Assembly (NCBI GenBank): GCA_027682585.1
Contig: JAQCZH010000003.1
Coordinates: 124,001 to 188,000 of the forward strand
Source of the DNA: Lachnospiraceae bacterium AF51-6-b8A
Lineage (GTDB): Bacteria; Bacillota; Clostridia; Lachnospirales; Lachnospiraceae
Length of the DNA: 64,000 nucleotides
Direction: 5' to 3'
The translations under genes were made by a program, and so were the position numbers. The number at the start of each line of letters is the position of its first letter. Positions within the stretch are counted from its first letter, which is position 1. The notes beneath the pieces are model-generated. The model was given only the letters and a program-made list of their open reading frames with translations, was not told the DNA's origin and ran no database searches. This document shows, in pieces, positions 16,092 through 24,584 of this stretch.

Positions 16092-17581
16092 CAATTTTCT
16101 TCACCATCCCCATCTCGCTGACTGAGCGGACAGAAGAGACTATTCTTCGCCGAATGCGTTCGAATCTGCCTGGTTCGCGGCGCATTCCAGATCTTCCTCC
16201 ATGGGTCCTGCAGCATATTCCCCAGGGGGCGATCCGATAGCCAGGACTGGCATGGGACGAGATCCCCATTCGGAGCGATGGCCATATTGGACAGAGCAGC
16301 TCCGCATCCCGGTACATCCAGTGCCAAGGCCCGCAGAGCGTCACTGTCCACCAGGCCCGGTGAGGTAAAATTGAGTTCCATATCATGAGCATAGACGAAA
16401 TCACAGGCTTCTTTCAAGATCTGACACAGCTTCTTTTCTGTCAGTGTCGATGCTCTGGATCCGATGAATCTCGCATTGCCTGTGATAATCAAACCGGAGA
16501 CTGTCACAAAGCGAACCCCCAATCCATGCAGGAAACGCAGGGTCTTCAGGTAATCCGCATTGATAGAGCAGAGAGGGGTATTGACAGAAATGCCTAAACC
16601 CGCAGCCAGAGCATTGCTGATGCCGGCGACTGTCTCACCGAAGCGGTCTGCCCCAACCAGCTGATTATGCACATGGCGGTCAGCAGAGTAGAAGGTGATC
16701 TGTACGTTATCCACCTCTGCCCGGGCCAGCTTCTGACAGAAATCCTCTGTGAGTCTGATTCCGTTGGTGTTGAGGCGGGTGATGAACCAGCGGGCGTAGG
16801 CAATCAGTTCTGGCAGATCCTCCCGCATGGTGGGCTCGCCCCCTGTGAAGGTCAGCTGTGAAATCCCCGCCTGATAACAGCGATCAATGATCTGCTTCCA
16901 CTCCCCGGTGGACAATTCTCTGACCTGTCCCAGGTCCTGGCCTGCCGCATAGCAGTGAAGACATCTCTGATTACAGTGCCAGAGCCCATCTTTCGTCATC
17001 GCGGAAACCATAAGATCCATCCGGTGAGGTGCCGGCATATAGGGCGCATAATCCCCAAGCGTCATATCTCTCAGTTCAGCATCCGGTTCCCGCCCGCTGT
17101 TGATATCCTCAATGACCCCCATCAGAGTCTCCAGTTCCTGAGCCAGTCGATCTGCAGAAGTCCCTGCGTAACATTTCTGCACATTTGCGAAAGCCTCATG
17201 CAGGATTTCTGTCATATTCTCTCTCTCTCTGATTGTTTCTCCCCCACTTTCTCTTCCCCTAAAAGCAGGTTCTTTTCCCGCAGAGACAGGCAGCCCCTCT
17301 TTGCCCTTTCTTCTCTCTGCGCATCTCTCATAACTTCCTGGTCCCGACACCGACATGCGAACATTGACCACTTCAATCACTTCCGCCAGAAGAATGGCCC
17401 TGTCTCGTGAAAGGGGCAGGAAATCCCTGCCATTGATAATGACAAGAGCCGGCGGCCTTTTCCCCAGAACGTAGCGGGGAAAAATCAGATGCAAGCGCAG
17501 TACTTCGCTGGTCCCCGGGTTCCATGTGGTATGGAAGGCTCTGCCGGCATGCTTCATCATATACAACTCTTCCGCCAGCAT
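16088..17581 (-). CDS. Radical SAM/SPASM domain protein
   Basis: This 497-residue enzyme carries the radical SAM [4Fe-4S] motif CNQRCLHC (Cys at about 203, 207 and 210), the GGEP-type motif LTFTGGEPTMRED, and a C-terminal SPASM-like region (GCGAALSNMAIAPNGDLVPC ... CPLS) for auxiliary clusters. The N-terminal 120 residues (HLIFPRYVLGKRPPALVIIN, then GRDFLPLSRDRAILLAEVIE) form a separate domain that could recognise a peptide or protein. The start at 17581 is chosen for the GAGAGGAG upstream; the frame extends to 17743 without a good site. SPASM proteins commonly modify ribosomal peptides or proteins. Candidates next door are two micro-ORFs and the Cys-Ala tail of the DUF2207 protein. The substrate is unknown. 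Confidence 0.85.
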   Translation of the reverse strand: MLAEELYMMKHAGRAFHTTWNPGTSEVLRLHLIFPRYVLGKRPPALVIINGRDFLPLSRDRAILLAEVIEVVNVRMSVSGPGSYERCAERRKGKEGLPVSAGKEPAFRGRESGGETIRERENMTEILHEAFANVQKCYAGTSADRLAQELETLMGVIEDINSGREPDAELRDMTLGDYAPYMPAPHRMDLMVSAMTKDGLWHCNQRCLHCYAAGQDLGQVRELSTGEWKQIIDRCYQAGISQLTFTGGEPTMREDLPELIAYARWFITRLNTNGIRLTEDFCQKLARAEVDNVQITFYSADRHVHNQLVGADRFGETVAGISNALAAGLGISVNTPLCSINADYLKTLRFLHGLGVRFVTVSGLIITGNARFIGSRASTLTEKKLCQILKEACDFVYAHDMELNFTSPGLVDSDALRALALDVPGCGAALSNMAIAPNGDLVPCQSWLSDRPLGNMLQDPWRKIWNAPRTRQIRTHSAKNSLFCPLSQRDGDGEENC

Positions 17582-17745
17582 GACAGCTCCTCTCTCTGCG
17601 CGGATATGCCAAAGCGCGGTGCCTCTTTGCCCAGTATCTGATACAATGCAGCCCATACGCCTCATTATGGATGAGTTTATGTTTTCCCTCTCATCATCCT
17701 TCCCGCATGCAAACGCACTCCTCTCGATCTCCCGATATGACAATC

Positions 17746-18756
17746 TTATATTTTAAAGAGCACATACAGAAGGAAAATATTTGCCGCATAGATCACCGTA
17801 AAATAAATGACTTCAAAAGCCAGGGCCGGACCATAGCGCACATGTCCCTGTGCTTTCCCCCTGGTCAGGCGCATGACCTCCTCTCTGTTCTGATCATAAA
17901 GCCTGCGGTTTTTGTCGTAGCCATGAAGTACGACTCCGCAGGAAACCGCATAGAGCAAAGGCAGGCCAATCGCCCCGAGACTTGACAGGGATCTGAAACG
18001 GATCATCAGCACCATTCCCGCAGCAAAGAATAGTGCTACAAGAAGAAAGCGCCGTCTGAAGGACGCCTCATAAAAGTATTTGTGATCAAAGAGCCTGCCC
18101 TGACTTGCATTATATTTGGGCATTTCATCCAGTATTCCCAGAGGCAGATGCTGACAGAAGGTCTTATAACACTTCTCTACGTGCTCGCGGTCATTTGGAC
18201 TGCCGATTTCATAGTGGAAGCTCAGCCGATTTCCCCGGCAAAAGAAAGATATGGCCGTACTTTCATAGAAATAATGGCCCTGCCGTATGGACAGAGCCCA
18301 CTCCTCATATGAGATCTCCCGCTCATTTCCGAAGAAGCCCACGTGACGGGTTCCTGTCGTCTCCAGATAAGTTCCTGTCCGAAAGACCCCCTGCAGGATT
18401 CCCCTGGTCACCAAAAGATAGATCAGGCACCAGATCACGAAGAGACAGAGCGGTCCCGCCAAAAAACCGAGCATAAGGATCGCCGGAATCAGATCAGCCA
18501 CCTGATCGACGAGCTGGTCAATGACCTGCTTAATAAAGAGAATTGCCTGACCGGAATGCATACTTGTCGCGATAAGAATCAGGGTCGCGTTGGCACTGAT
18601 GATTGCCCCCACGAGAAATACAAATTTCTGCAGGGACAGGATATTCTGGCACCATGCGTCACTGTGATCCGGCAGGAAGCCGGACTGACGACGGGCATCT
18701 TCCCGCTTCATCTTCCGCAGGCGGACAGCCTCTTTGCAATTGATTGACTTGGCCAT
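17746..18756 (-). CDS. Multi-pass membrane protein of unknown function
   Basis: The 336-residue protein has two hydrophobic segments near residues 45-70 and 90-120, and three more in the C-terminal half (about 235-255, 262-280 and 310-335). The soluble middle (residues 135-225) contains GFFGNEREISYEEWALSIRQ and STAISFFCRGNRLSFHYEIG, somewhat reminiscent of YcxB-like domains. The start is the ATG at 18756; GGAAGAG lies about 17 bases upstream and the site is weak. It is 164 bp upstream of the radical SAM gene on the same strand. No function can be assigned. Confidence 0.6.
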   Translation of the reverse strand: MAKSINCKEAVRLRKMKREDARRQSGFLPDHSDAWCQNILSLQKFVFLVGAIISANATLILIATSMHSGQAILFIKQVIDQLVDQVADLIPAILMLGFLAGPLCLFVIWCLIYLLVTRGILQGVFRTGTYLETTGTRHVGFFGNEREISYEEWALSIRQGHYFYESTAISFFCRGNRLSFHYEIGSPNDREHVEKCYKTFCQHLPLGILDEMPKYNASQGRLFDHKYFYEASFRRRFLLVALFFAAGMVLMIRFRSLSSLGAIGLPLLYAVSCGVVLHGYDKNRRLYDQNREEVMRLTRGKAQGHVRYGPALAFEVIYFTVIYAANIFLLYVLFKI

Positions 18757-18819
18757 ATGCTCTTATTCTCTTCCGTGATCCATTCCTCAACAGGGATCCT
18801 CTCATACATCATCCCTATT

Positions 18820-19860
18820 CTACCAGATCCCCATGACATGCTGCATGAGCAGGCTGACACAGCTGATGCCGACCCAGCAGACCGCTCCCAGAAGCAGAGG
18901 CTTTCCGCCGGTCTTAACCAGTTTAACAATATCTGAGTTCAGACCGATGGCCCCCATTGCCATGACGATGAAGAACTTGGACAGGTCCTTGAGTGGATGC
19001 AAGACTGCAGCATTCATACCAAAGCCTGTGGCCAGAGTCGTTACCACTGACGCAATGATGAAGAAGAGGATGAACATGGGAAATGCCTTCTTCAGGCTGA
19101 AATTGCTCTTTTCACTGCCGCCTGCGGCCTGCTTCTTTCTGGCCGTGTAGTAAGCAAGAACCAGGGTGATAGGGATAATCGCCAGAGTTCTTGTCAGCTT
19201 GACCGTAACCGCCTTATCCAGAGTCTGGGTACCCAGGTTGAAAATGGAGTCCCAGGTAGAAGCCGCTGCCGTGACGGAGGAAGTGTCATTGACTGCTGTT
19301 CCCGCAAAGATACCGAAAGCCTGGCCGCTGGTCGTATCCATCCCGATCAGCTGCCCTAAGACTGGAAAGAGGATGGCAGCGATCACATTAAAGAGGAAGA
19401 TGACAGAGATAGACTGCGCCACTTCGTTCTCATCTGCCTCTACAACTGGTGCTGTCGCCGCAATCGCGGATCCGCCGCAGATAGAAGATCCGACCCCGAC
19501 CAGGACTGCTGTATTGCCGGTCGTGTGCAAGATCCGGCTCATGGCAAATGCCAAAATCAAAGAGGTTGCAATGGTACAGAAGATGATCGGCAGGGACTGG
19601 GCACCTGTCGCCAGAATGACATTTAAGTTCAGGCCAAACCCCAAAAGCACAACCGCCGTCTGCAGGATATACTTGGAAGTAAAACCGATCCCTTTGGCCA
19701 GCCTCCCCTTATCCTTCCAGAAGACGGTAATCAGCATCCCGATCAGAATGGCAAAGACCGGTCCTCCGATCACCGAAAAATGATTGCCCAAAAACCAGGC
19801 CGCCAGACCCAGAATCAGGCAGAAAAGGACGCCGGACCACTTTTCTTTGAGTGCATTCAT
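18820..19860 (-). CDS. YeiH family putative sulfate exporter
   Basis: The 346-residue protein has about ten membrane helices and the conserved elements of the UPF0324/YeiH family: [57 protein letters not shown] and [20 protein letters not shown]. Family members are annotated as putative sulfate or anion exporters, with direct evidence for few. AAGGGAG lies upstream of the start. It is a single gene with no LysR regulator beside it, unlike E. coli yeiH. Confidence 0.88.
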   Translation of the reverse strand: MNALKEKWSGVLFCLILGLAAWFLGNHFSVIGGPVFAILIGMLITVFWKDKGRLAKGIGFTSKYILQTAVVLLGFGLNLNVILATGAQSLPIIFCTIATSLILAFAMSRILHTTGNTAVLVGVGSSICGGSAIAATAPVVEADENEVAQSISVIFLFNVIAAILFPVLGQLIGMDTTSGQAFGIFAGTAVNDTSSVTAAASTWDSIFNLGTQTLDKAVTVKLTRTLAIIPITLVLAYYTARKKQAAGGSEKSNFSLKKAFPMFILFFIIASVVTTLATGFGMNAAVLHPLKDLSKFFIVMAMGAIGLNSDIVKLVKTGGKPLLLGAVCWVGISCVSLLMQHVMGIW

Positions 19861-20000
19861 GATATCTCCCTTCTTGTATCAAACAGAGGAATCTTATCAC
19901 TTAAAGGGATAGAAAAGTGTAACATCCGTCAATCCTGTCAAGATGCTGAAGCGAAAAGTTTATTTCCGTCCGATCAAAATCTGTTCTCAGAAACCCTCCG

Positions 20001-20615
20001 TCACTCGAACTTCAGCTCATACCCGTCAACGGACCCCTGCAGGATCCCCTTAACCAGAGTCTGAGCATAGCTGTTGGCATTATCCAGAACCCCGCTCTCC
20101 ACGGCCGCCTTGCGGGCATCCTCCTCTGCCATTTTCTGCGCCTTATTAGCGTCTTCCTTATTGTTAAAATTGAAGATGGCGACAGACTCGCCGTGGTAGG
20201 AAATCGTGCCGGGATCTACTGCCGCTGAGAAGATTTCCGCCTGAGGCAGATGTATATAGAGGGTATGCTCGCCTTCTTCCACGCGAAAGCTGATCTTGGA
20301 GGCGTCAATCCCCGCTGTCACCTGACTCTTATAGGTCATCACAAAATTCCCTTTCGTCAAAAAAGGAATCCCCTCGTCCTCATAGGTGCTGTACCCCTCC
20401 ATGGTCAGCTTCTGCGTAACCAGCTCGCTGGCATTGGCGAATTTCTTGGATATGATTTCCGTATCCAACTTGGCTGTCTTGTTATAGCCCGGTATTTTAT
20501 CCAAAAAATTCTGTGGCAGGTGAACGCCCGCAAAATGCAGACCCAAAATCAGAACAACGCAAATACCGACAATCGATAGAATCCGAACTATCACTTTCTC
20601 AAAAATTTTCTTCAT
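20001..20615 (-). CDS. DUF4230 domain membrane-anchored protein
   Basis: The 204-residue protein has an N-terminal membrane anchor (residues 8-30, VIVRILSIVGICVVLILGLH) and an extracytoplasmic DUF4230 domain with NASELVTQKLTMEGYSTYED and FVMTYKSQVTAGIDASKISF. It ends with a helical segment (NKEDANKAQKMAEEDARKAA). DUF4230 proteins are widespread in Firmicutes and Bacteroidetes with no known function. The start has GGGGGAG upstream. It is co-directional with, and 8 bp downstream of, a 28-residue membrane peptide gene. Confidence 0.85.
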   Translation of the reverse strand: MKKIFEKVIVRILSIVGICVVLILGLHFAGVHLPQNFLDKIPGYNKTAKLDTEIISKKFANASELVTQKLTMEGYSTYEDEGIPFLTKGNFVMTYKSQVTAGIDASKISFRVEEGEHTLYIHLPQAEIFSAAVDPGTISYHGESVAIFNFNNKEDANKAQKMAEEDARKAAVESGVLDNANSYAQTLVKGILQGSVDGYELKFE

Positions 20616-20623
20616 CTCTCCCC

Positions 20624-20710
20624 CTACATTGCGATCCCAACTGCCCGAATCAAAAGAACCGCGACTACTACAATAACAATCAGAACAAGTAATTTTAGGA
20701 CTTTCTTCAT
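20624..20710 (-). CDS. 28-residue single-pass membrane peptide
   Basis: A frame of 29 codons reads MKKVLKLLVLIVIVVVAVLL and then IRAVGIAM: a positively charged start followed by an unbroken hydrophobic helix. AAGGGA lies at a good distance upstream, and the stop is 8 bp before the DUF4230 gene start. It probably shares an operon with DUF4230 and could be a small partner or regulator of that anchored protein. Confidence 0.6.
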   Translation of the reverse strand: MKKVLKLLVLIVIVVVAVLLIRAVGIAM

Positions 20711-20967
20711 ATCCCTTTCCCTTCTATTTTCCCAAAAACAGTTTTAATTAATTTTAACCTGCAAATATTCAAAAAGCCAGAATTCTTTACGCGTTCATCA
20801 TTTCCGTCTTGACAAGTATGATTACTTACTATGTCTGCAAATAACTTGACGAAGACAAACCATGTCAATTCATCAAAACAGCGCTCCCTCACACTCCGAT
20901 AAAATCATTATTCCTTCTTCGCCAGAGACGAAAAGTCAAGGACTTTTTCATCAAATTCAAAAAGAAG

Positions 20968-21126
20968 TCACATTTTGCGGACTTCTTCACGAAGCATACG
21001 CTTGATTTTGTCCTCCATCGTCTCCTTGGCGGTCTCGCTGAAATGGACACGGACGATATAGGTGGTCTTGCCAATCTGCTTTCTGACAGTAGGGCAAGTG
21101 GCGGTGTTGGTTGCGGTATTGTTCAT
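20968..21126 (-). CDS. tnpW: Transposon-encoded protein TnpW
   Basis: The 52-residue product begins MNNTATNTATCPTVRKQIGK, continues TTYIVRVHFSETAKETMEDK, and ends with IKRMLREEVRKM. This matches the small TnpW family that accompanies Tn4451-type serine-recombinase transposons; its function is unknown. CAGGAGG lies upstream of the ATG. It appears intact although other element genes are broken. Confidence 0.88.
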   Translation of the reverse strand: MNNTATNTATCPTVRKQIGKTTYIVRVHFSETAKETMEDKIKRMLREEVRKM

Positions 21127-21169
21127 TCAAAATCCTCCTGTAAATGAAAAAGTGCCCGGTGACTATTCA

Positions 21170-21340
21170 TCATCGGGCGGTGTCGGTATGAGGGAACAAG
21201 GCAAGGCATTTCCGGGTGTGTTCGTCCAGCTCGATCAGGTCGGAAAGCGGTCTGCCATCGGTTAAAGGTTCTCCGCTCAAAAGGCGTTTTGCCGTTCTGC
21301 GGATGGGGCTGTACTCGTTCTTCCAGTCGTATTTTTTCAT
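21170..21340 (-). CDS. Small transposon-associated protein
   Basis: The 56-residue frame begins MKKYDWKNEYSPIRRTAKRL and ends ALFPHTDTAR. Its ATG overlaps the relaxase stop codon (ATGA), and AGGAGG lies 11 bases upstream, which indicates a genuine co-translated gene of the transposon mobilization operon. tnpW follows 43 bp downstream. I do not know its function; the composition suggests a soluble cytoplasmic protein. Confidence 0.6.
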   Translation of the reverse strand: MKKYDWKNEYSPIRRTAKRLLSGEPLTDGRPLSDLIELDEHTRKCLALFPHTDTAR

Positions 21341-22197
21341 CGGGATATATCCTCCTTTTTCTGTCGTGTTTGGGGTCGATTTTGGAGCTTTTGTTCCTCT
21401 GTACGCTCGTTAAATCGGGCGGCAGTATCTACGCATGACTTGACCTTCCAAAGGCGGTGTAAATCGTCTCTGACGGTCTTAAACTCGCCGTAGGTGGTTT
21501 CGTGCGCCTGTTCCAGAGCGTCACACTCTGCGGAAAGCTTTTTCATATCCACCTTGCCGTCCGGGAACTCCCCGGTCAGCTTTCGTCTGGCGGCGTAGAA
21601 CATTTTCAGCTCGTCGGCGTGTTCTGCCTTGTACTTGGCTCTGGGCTTCTCAAACCTGATTTTCTGCAAACCGTCATAGACAGGCTTCAAGCTCTGGAAA
21701 GCAGCGGAGCTGTCATAGAGCTGCTTAATTGCTTTCATTCGGGCGGTCTGTTCGTCCAGCGTTTTTTTCAAGCTCTCTGTGGTAGCACTGTGTTCGCTGA
21801 CACGGTGTTCCAAATCTTCAAGGGAGTAAATGCCGTTTGCCCGGAGATAATTGAAAGTCTCGTTCATCTCCTTTAGGTTGCTGACCTTGCCTTTCTGCGA
21901 ATATGCCCCGGCTCTGCGCTGGGTGTAATAGGCGTTCAGCAGAGAAACAAGGTCGGGTGCCTGCGGCTTGGCAAGCTCTGCTTTTGCTTCGGCAATCCAA
22001 TCAAACAGGAGAGCGATTTTCTTCTTGATGTCCCGGATAACGGCATTGGTTGCTCTGATCCAGCGGTTGAACTCGCCTTTCTCCAGATACCTCTTTCGGT
22101 TCTCCAGACGCTCCAGCTTGTGCTGTTCCTGTGCAAGCTACGTCTCAGCTCGTTCCTTTTCGGCTCGGAGCTGTTCAAGGGTTTTCGGTTTTGTCAT
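21337..22197 (-). pseudogene. Fusion of DUF3847 N-terminus to relaxase C-terminus, with nonsense codon
   Basis: From an ATG at 22197 (GGAGG upstream) the frame starts like the small DUF3847 protein of these elements (MTKPKTLEQLRAEKERAET, later ERLENRKRYLEKGE). It meets an in-frame TAG at 22138-22140. Near 22072 it runs directly into the C-terminal region of the element's relaxase (FNRWIRATNAVIRDIKKKIA, KPQAPDLVSLLNAYYTQRR, EDLEHRVSEHS). An in-frame deletion has therefore removed the end of one gene and the whole catalytic part of the relaxase. The distal part from an internal ATG at 21867 could still be translated (176 residues, coiled-coil-like) but has no nuclease domain. Confidence 0.8.
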
Positions 22198-22229
22198 TGT
22201 GATTGACCTCCTTTTTTGATTTTGGGGAT

Positions 22230-22276
22230 AAAAAAAGACCGTCAACTTTTCGCATAGTGCGACCAGTCAACGGTCT
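22230..22276 (-). terminator. Terminator downstream of the HxlR gene
   Basis: AGACCGT at 22236-22242 pairs with ACGGTCT at 22270-22276, with an inner CGCA/TGCG pairing, and seven T follow on the minus strand. It would stop the HxlR transcript before the DUF3847/relaxase remnant. Confidence 0.6.
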
Positions 22277-22302
22277 GATTTTCAGTATTCGGTTTTTGTG
22301 TT

Positions 22303-22327
22303 CAGTTCAACAAACTGGAATTGTTCG
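22303..22327 (+). repeat. Direct repeat copy 1 flanking the HxlR/cupin pair
   Basis: The core ACAAACTGGAATTGT with its flanks (25 bp) recurs at 23604-23628 in the same orientation with two mismatches. The copies bracket the HxlR and cupin genes. Confidence 0.6.
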
Positions 22328-22340
22328 AGCTTTTCAAATA

Positions 22341-22682
22341 CTAACGCACTTGATTCTGTTCAATAATTGATTTATAGTAGCTACCAAAATCAGCAAGTGA
22401 ATTAACAATTGGAAGCATTTTTGTTCCGAGTTCCGTTAAGCCGTATTCAACTCTCGGTGGCTGCTCATGGTAATCGTGGCGATATGCCAGTCCATCACTC
22501 ATCATTTGTCTTAAACTATCTGTCAAAACCTTTTGTGAAATACCGTCTATACTTCGTTGTAGCTCATTGAATCTCCATGGACGCTCTTTCAAGTTACGCA
22601 AAATCAGCAATTTCCATTTTCCTCCGATGAGAGATACTGCTGTTGCAACTGGGCATTCCGGTAATTCTTCTTTTGCTCGCAT
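22341..22682 (-). CDS. HxlR family transcriptional regulator
   Basis: The 113-residue protein (MRAKEELPECPVATAVSLIG...) has the winged-helix HxlR pattern: GGKWKLLILRNLKERPWRFN, ELQRSIDGISQKVLTDSLRQ and PRVEYGLTELGTKMLPI. The single conserved Cys near the N-terminus (PECPVA) is where redox-sensing HxlR/YodB-type members react with electrophiles. The start at 22682 is chosen because GGAGGTGAG precedes it; a GTG nine bases earlier would overlap that site. It is divergent from a cupin gene with about 140 bp between, so it probably controls that promoter. Confidence 0.88.
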   Translation of the reverse strand: MRAKEELPECPVATAVSLIGGKWKLLILRNLKERPWRFNELQRSIDGISQKVLTDSLRQMMSDGLAYRHDYHEQPPRVEYGLTELGTKMLPIVNSLADFGSYYKSIIEQNQVR

Positions 22683-22824
22683 AATTCTCACCTCCGAGTC
22701 TATTGTAACACATTCAATTTTGAGTGTGCGGTTACAAAAAGGTGCGTACTCGTTTTTGTATGTGTCTCACACTATACTAATACCAAGCAACCAGAAACTA
22801 CAAATTAACCATGGAGGTATTATT

Positions 22825-23178
22825 ATGGCAAATTACACAAAAACAACTATTGGAAAGGAAAACCGAATTGAGTTGCATGAAAAGTTGTCTTTAACAGGTG
22901 CAGAAATCAGTTTGAACGAACTACCTGCAGGAGCAAATGTCCCATTTGTTCATTCTCATAAAGAAAATGAAGAAATCTATGGAATTCTTTCAGGTAACGG
23001 CAAAGCCATAATTGATGGAGAAGAAATCAGTCTTTCAACTGGGGACTGGCTAAAAATCGCACCTGCTGCAAATCGTCAGTTTTTTGCATCCGATATTTCC
23101 GGAATTACTTATATCTGCATTCAGGTAAAAGAAAATTCTCTGGAACATTTTACAGCAGAGGATGCCGTAATCGGCTAA
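22825..23178 (+). CDS. Cupin domain protein
   Basis: The 117-residue single-domain cupin has the metal-binding motif VPFVHSHKENEEIYGILSG (two His and Glu) followed by GEEISLSTGDWLKIAPAANR. Small cupins of this kind bind a metal and either oxidise or isomerise small molecules or act as sensors. The substrate cannot be told. GGAGG lies 8 bases upstream of the start. It is divergent from the HxlR gene and is followed by a strong terminator, so it is a single-gene transcript, presumably under HxlR control. Confidence 0.88.
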   Translation: MANYTKTTIGKENRIELHEKLSLTGAEISLNELPAGANVPFVHSHKENEEIYGILSGNGKAIIDGEEISLSTGDWLKIAPAANRQFFASDISGITYICIQVKENSLEHFTAEDAVIG

Positions 23179-23196
23179 TAAAAAGTATTTATTTAC

Positions 23197-23244
23197 AGAA
23201 ATGCACAGTTCCCGATATGCTAAGAACTGTGCATTTCTTTTTTC
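23197..23244 (+). terminator. Terminator of the cupin gene
   Basis: A perfect 15-bp stem (AGAAATGCACAGTTC and GAACTGTGCATTTCT) with a 12-base loop is followed by TTTTTT. It lies 18 bp after the cupin stop. Confidence 0.88.
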
Positions 23245-23675
23245 TTCAATTTTACGATTTCTCAATTTTTCGAACTTGAAGTTATCGTTCTATATATTCA
23301 CCATTTCTCGGCACAATGATTTGACTTAGATTCTTACTAACCGCAAACTGACGAACATCATTATTCGCCTTCAAACTTGCTAGCGGCGAACAGCATTTCG
23401 TGCTGTTTGCGGACGGCAAGTACACAGGGAATAACCGCATAAGCGGTGCAAGGAGGTGTAGCCACTTTGACGGAACGAAGTGACGAAACATTCTCGGTCA
23501 TGCAGCTTTTTTATGCTGACAGAGAATGAAGCTCCGCAGGACGCACGATACTCCCGACAGGAGAGTATAGAAATGCGCCCTTTAGTTCCTAAAGGGATTT
23601 TATCAGTTCGACAAACTGGAATTGTGCGTTTGAAGCGAAGCAAAATACGAATGCACCGCAGCAATAAATTTCTGT
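23245..23675. other. Transposon debris without an intact gene
   Basis: This interval between the cupin terminator and the radical SAM pair has only broken frames. One plus-strand frame to about 23484 ends FVLFADGKYTGNNRISGARR and looks like the tail of a mobile-element protein. A minus-strand frame near 23282-23390 (SLKANNDVRQFAVSKNLSQI) also looks protein-like. I do not recognise either. The second 25-bp repeat lies at 23604-23628. Confidence 0.4.
23604..23628 (+). repeat. Direct repeat copy 2 flanking the HxlR/cupin pair
   Basis: This is the second copy of the 25-bp repeat with core ACAAACTGGAATTGT; it differs from the copy at 22303-22327 at two positions. The copies are 1.3 kb apart. Confidence 0.6.
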
Positions 23676-24584
23676 TTAACAATTTCTTTTTCCGGTATTT
23701 TCTGTCCCTCGGATTTCCTCATGATAGAAATAATCCACAATCACCGGATGTCCCTGCGTGACCCTGCCATAAGGCATTTCATTATCCACAAAGGGACAAT
23801 CATACTTCTTAGCCATTTCCGCAGCTTTTACTTCAAGCGCTTCAAAGTAGCTGCGGTTATGCTTGTTATAGATCTCATCGTAAAGCGGTACAAGATCAGG
23901 ATATTTTCCGGCGATATAATCCATGATCGTCTTTTTGAAGCCGCCCCGAAGATTGAGGTTTTCGAGCCAGAACAGATCGCACTGATCCTTTACCCGCTCA
24001 AAGATGGCTTCAAAGTCCGTGATCCCGGGGAATACCGGGGATACGAAACAGACTGTACGGATTCCTGCGTCATATACCTGCTTCATAGCAGCGATACGCC
24101 GTTCAATGCTCGAAGCAGAGTCCATATCGTTCTTGAAATTTTCATCCAGTGTGTTGATCGACCATGAAACGGTCACTCGTCCAAGCTTCTTCAGCAGATC
24201 AATATCCCTTACCACAAGATCAGACTTTGTGCAGATCAGAATATCTGCGTCACTGCCAATCAACTGCTCCAGAAGTTTTCTGGTATTCCCGAATTGCTCC
24301 TCCTGTGGATTGTAGCCATCCGTCACAGAACCGATGACCACCCGCTGTCCGGCATATTTCTTCGGATTTTTAATTTCCGGCCAATGCTTCACATCAAGGA
24401 AAGTGCCCCATTCCTCCGTGTGTCCGGTAAAGCGCTTCATAAAAGAAGCATAGCAATACTTGCAGGCATGTGTACAGCCCACATAGGGATTGACCGAGTA
24501 ACCGCCTACCGGCAGACTGGACTTGGTCATGATGTTCTTTGTTTCCACCTCACAAATGAGGATTCCATCGATTACTTCTGCCAT
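23676..24584 (-). CDS. Radical SAM mobile pair protein B
   Basis: The 302-residue radical SAM enzyme carries the cluster motif CTHACKYC (GGYSVNPYVGCTHACKYCYA, residues about 27-46). Further barrel motifs are VVIGSVTDGYNPQEEQFGNT and RVTVSWSINTLDENF. It is the second enzyme of a mobile three-gene set (MarR, A, B) known from Clostridial transposons; its chemistry is not known. The start ATG overlaps the end of protein A by 13 bp, so the two are translationally coupled. The conserved SPL-like order of motifs suggests a single [4Fe-4S] cluster. Some radical SAM fold residues resemble spore photoproduct lyase, but that function is not implied. Confidence 0.88.
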   Translation of the reverse strand: MAEVIDGILICEVETKNIMTKSSLPVGGYSVNPYVGCTHACKYCYASFMKRFTGHTEEWGTFLDVKHWPEIKNPKKYAGQRVVIGSVTDGYNPQEEQFGNTRKLLEQLIGSDADILICTKSDLVVRDIDLLKKLGRVTVSWSINTLDENFKNDMDSASSIERRIAAMKQVYDAGIRTVCFVSPVFPGITDFEAIFERVKDQCDLFWLENLNLRGGFKKTIMDYIAGKYPDLVPLYDEIYNKHNRSYFEALEVKAAEMAKKYDCPFVDNEMPYGRVTQGHPVIVDYFYHEEIRGTENTGKRNC

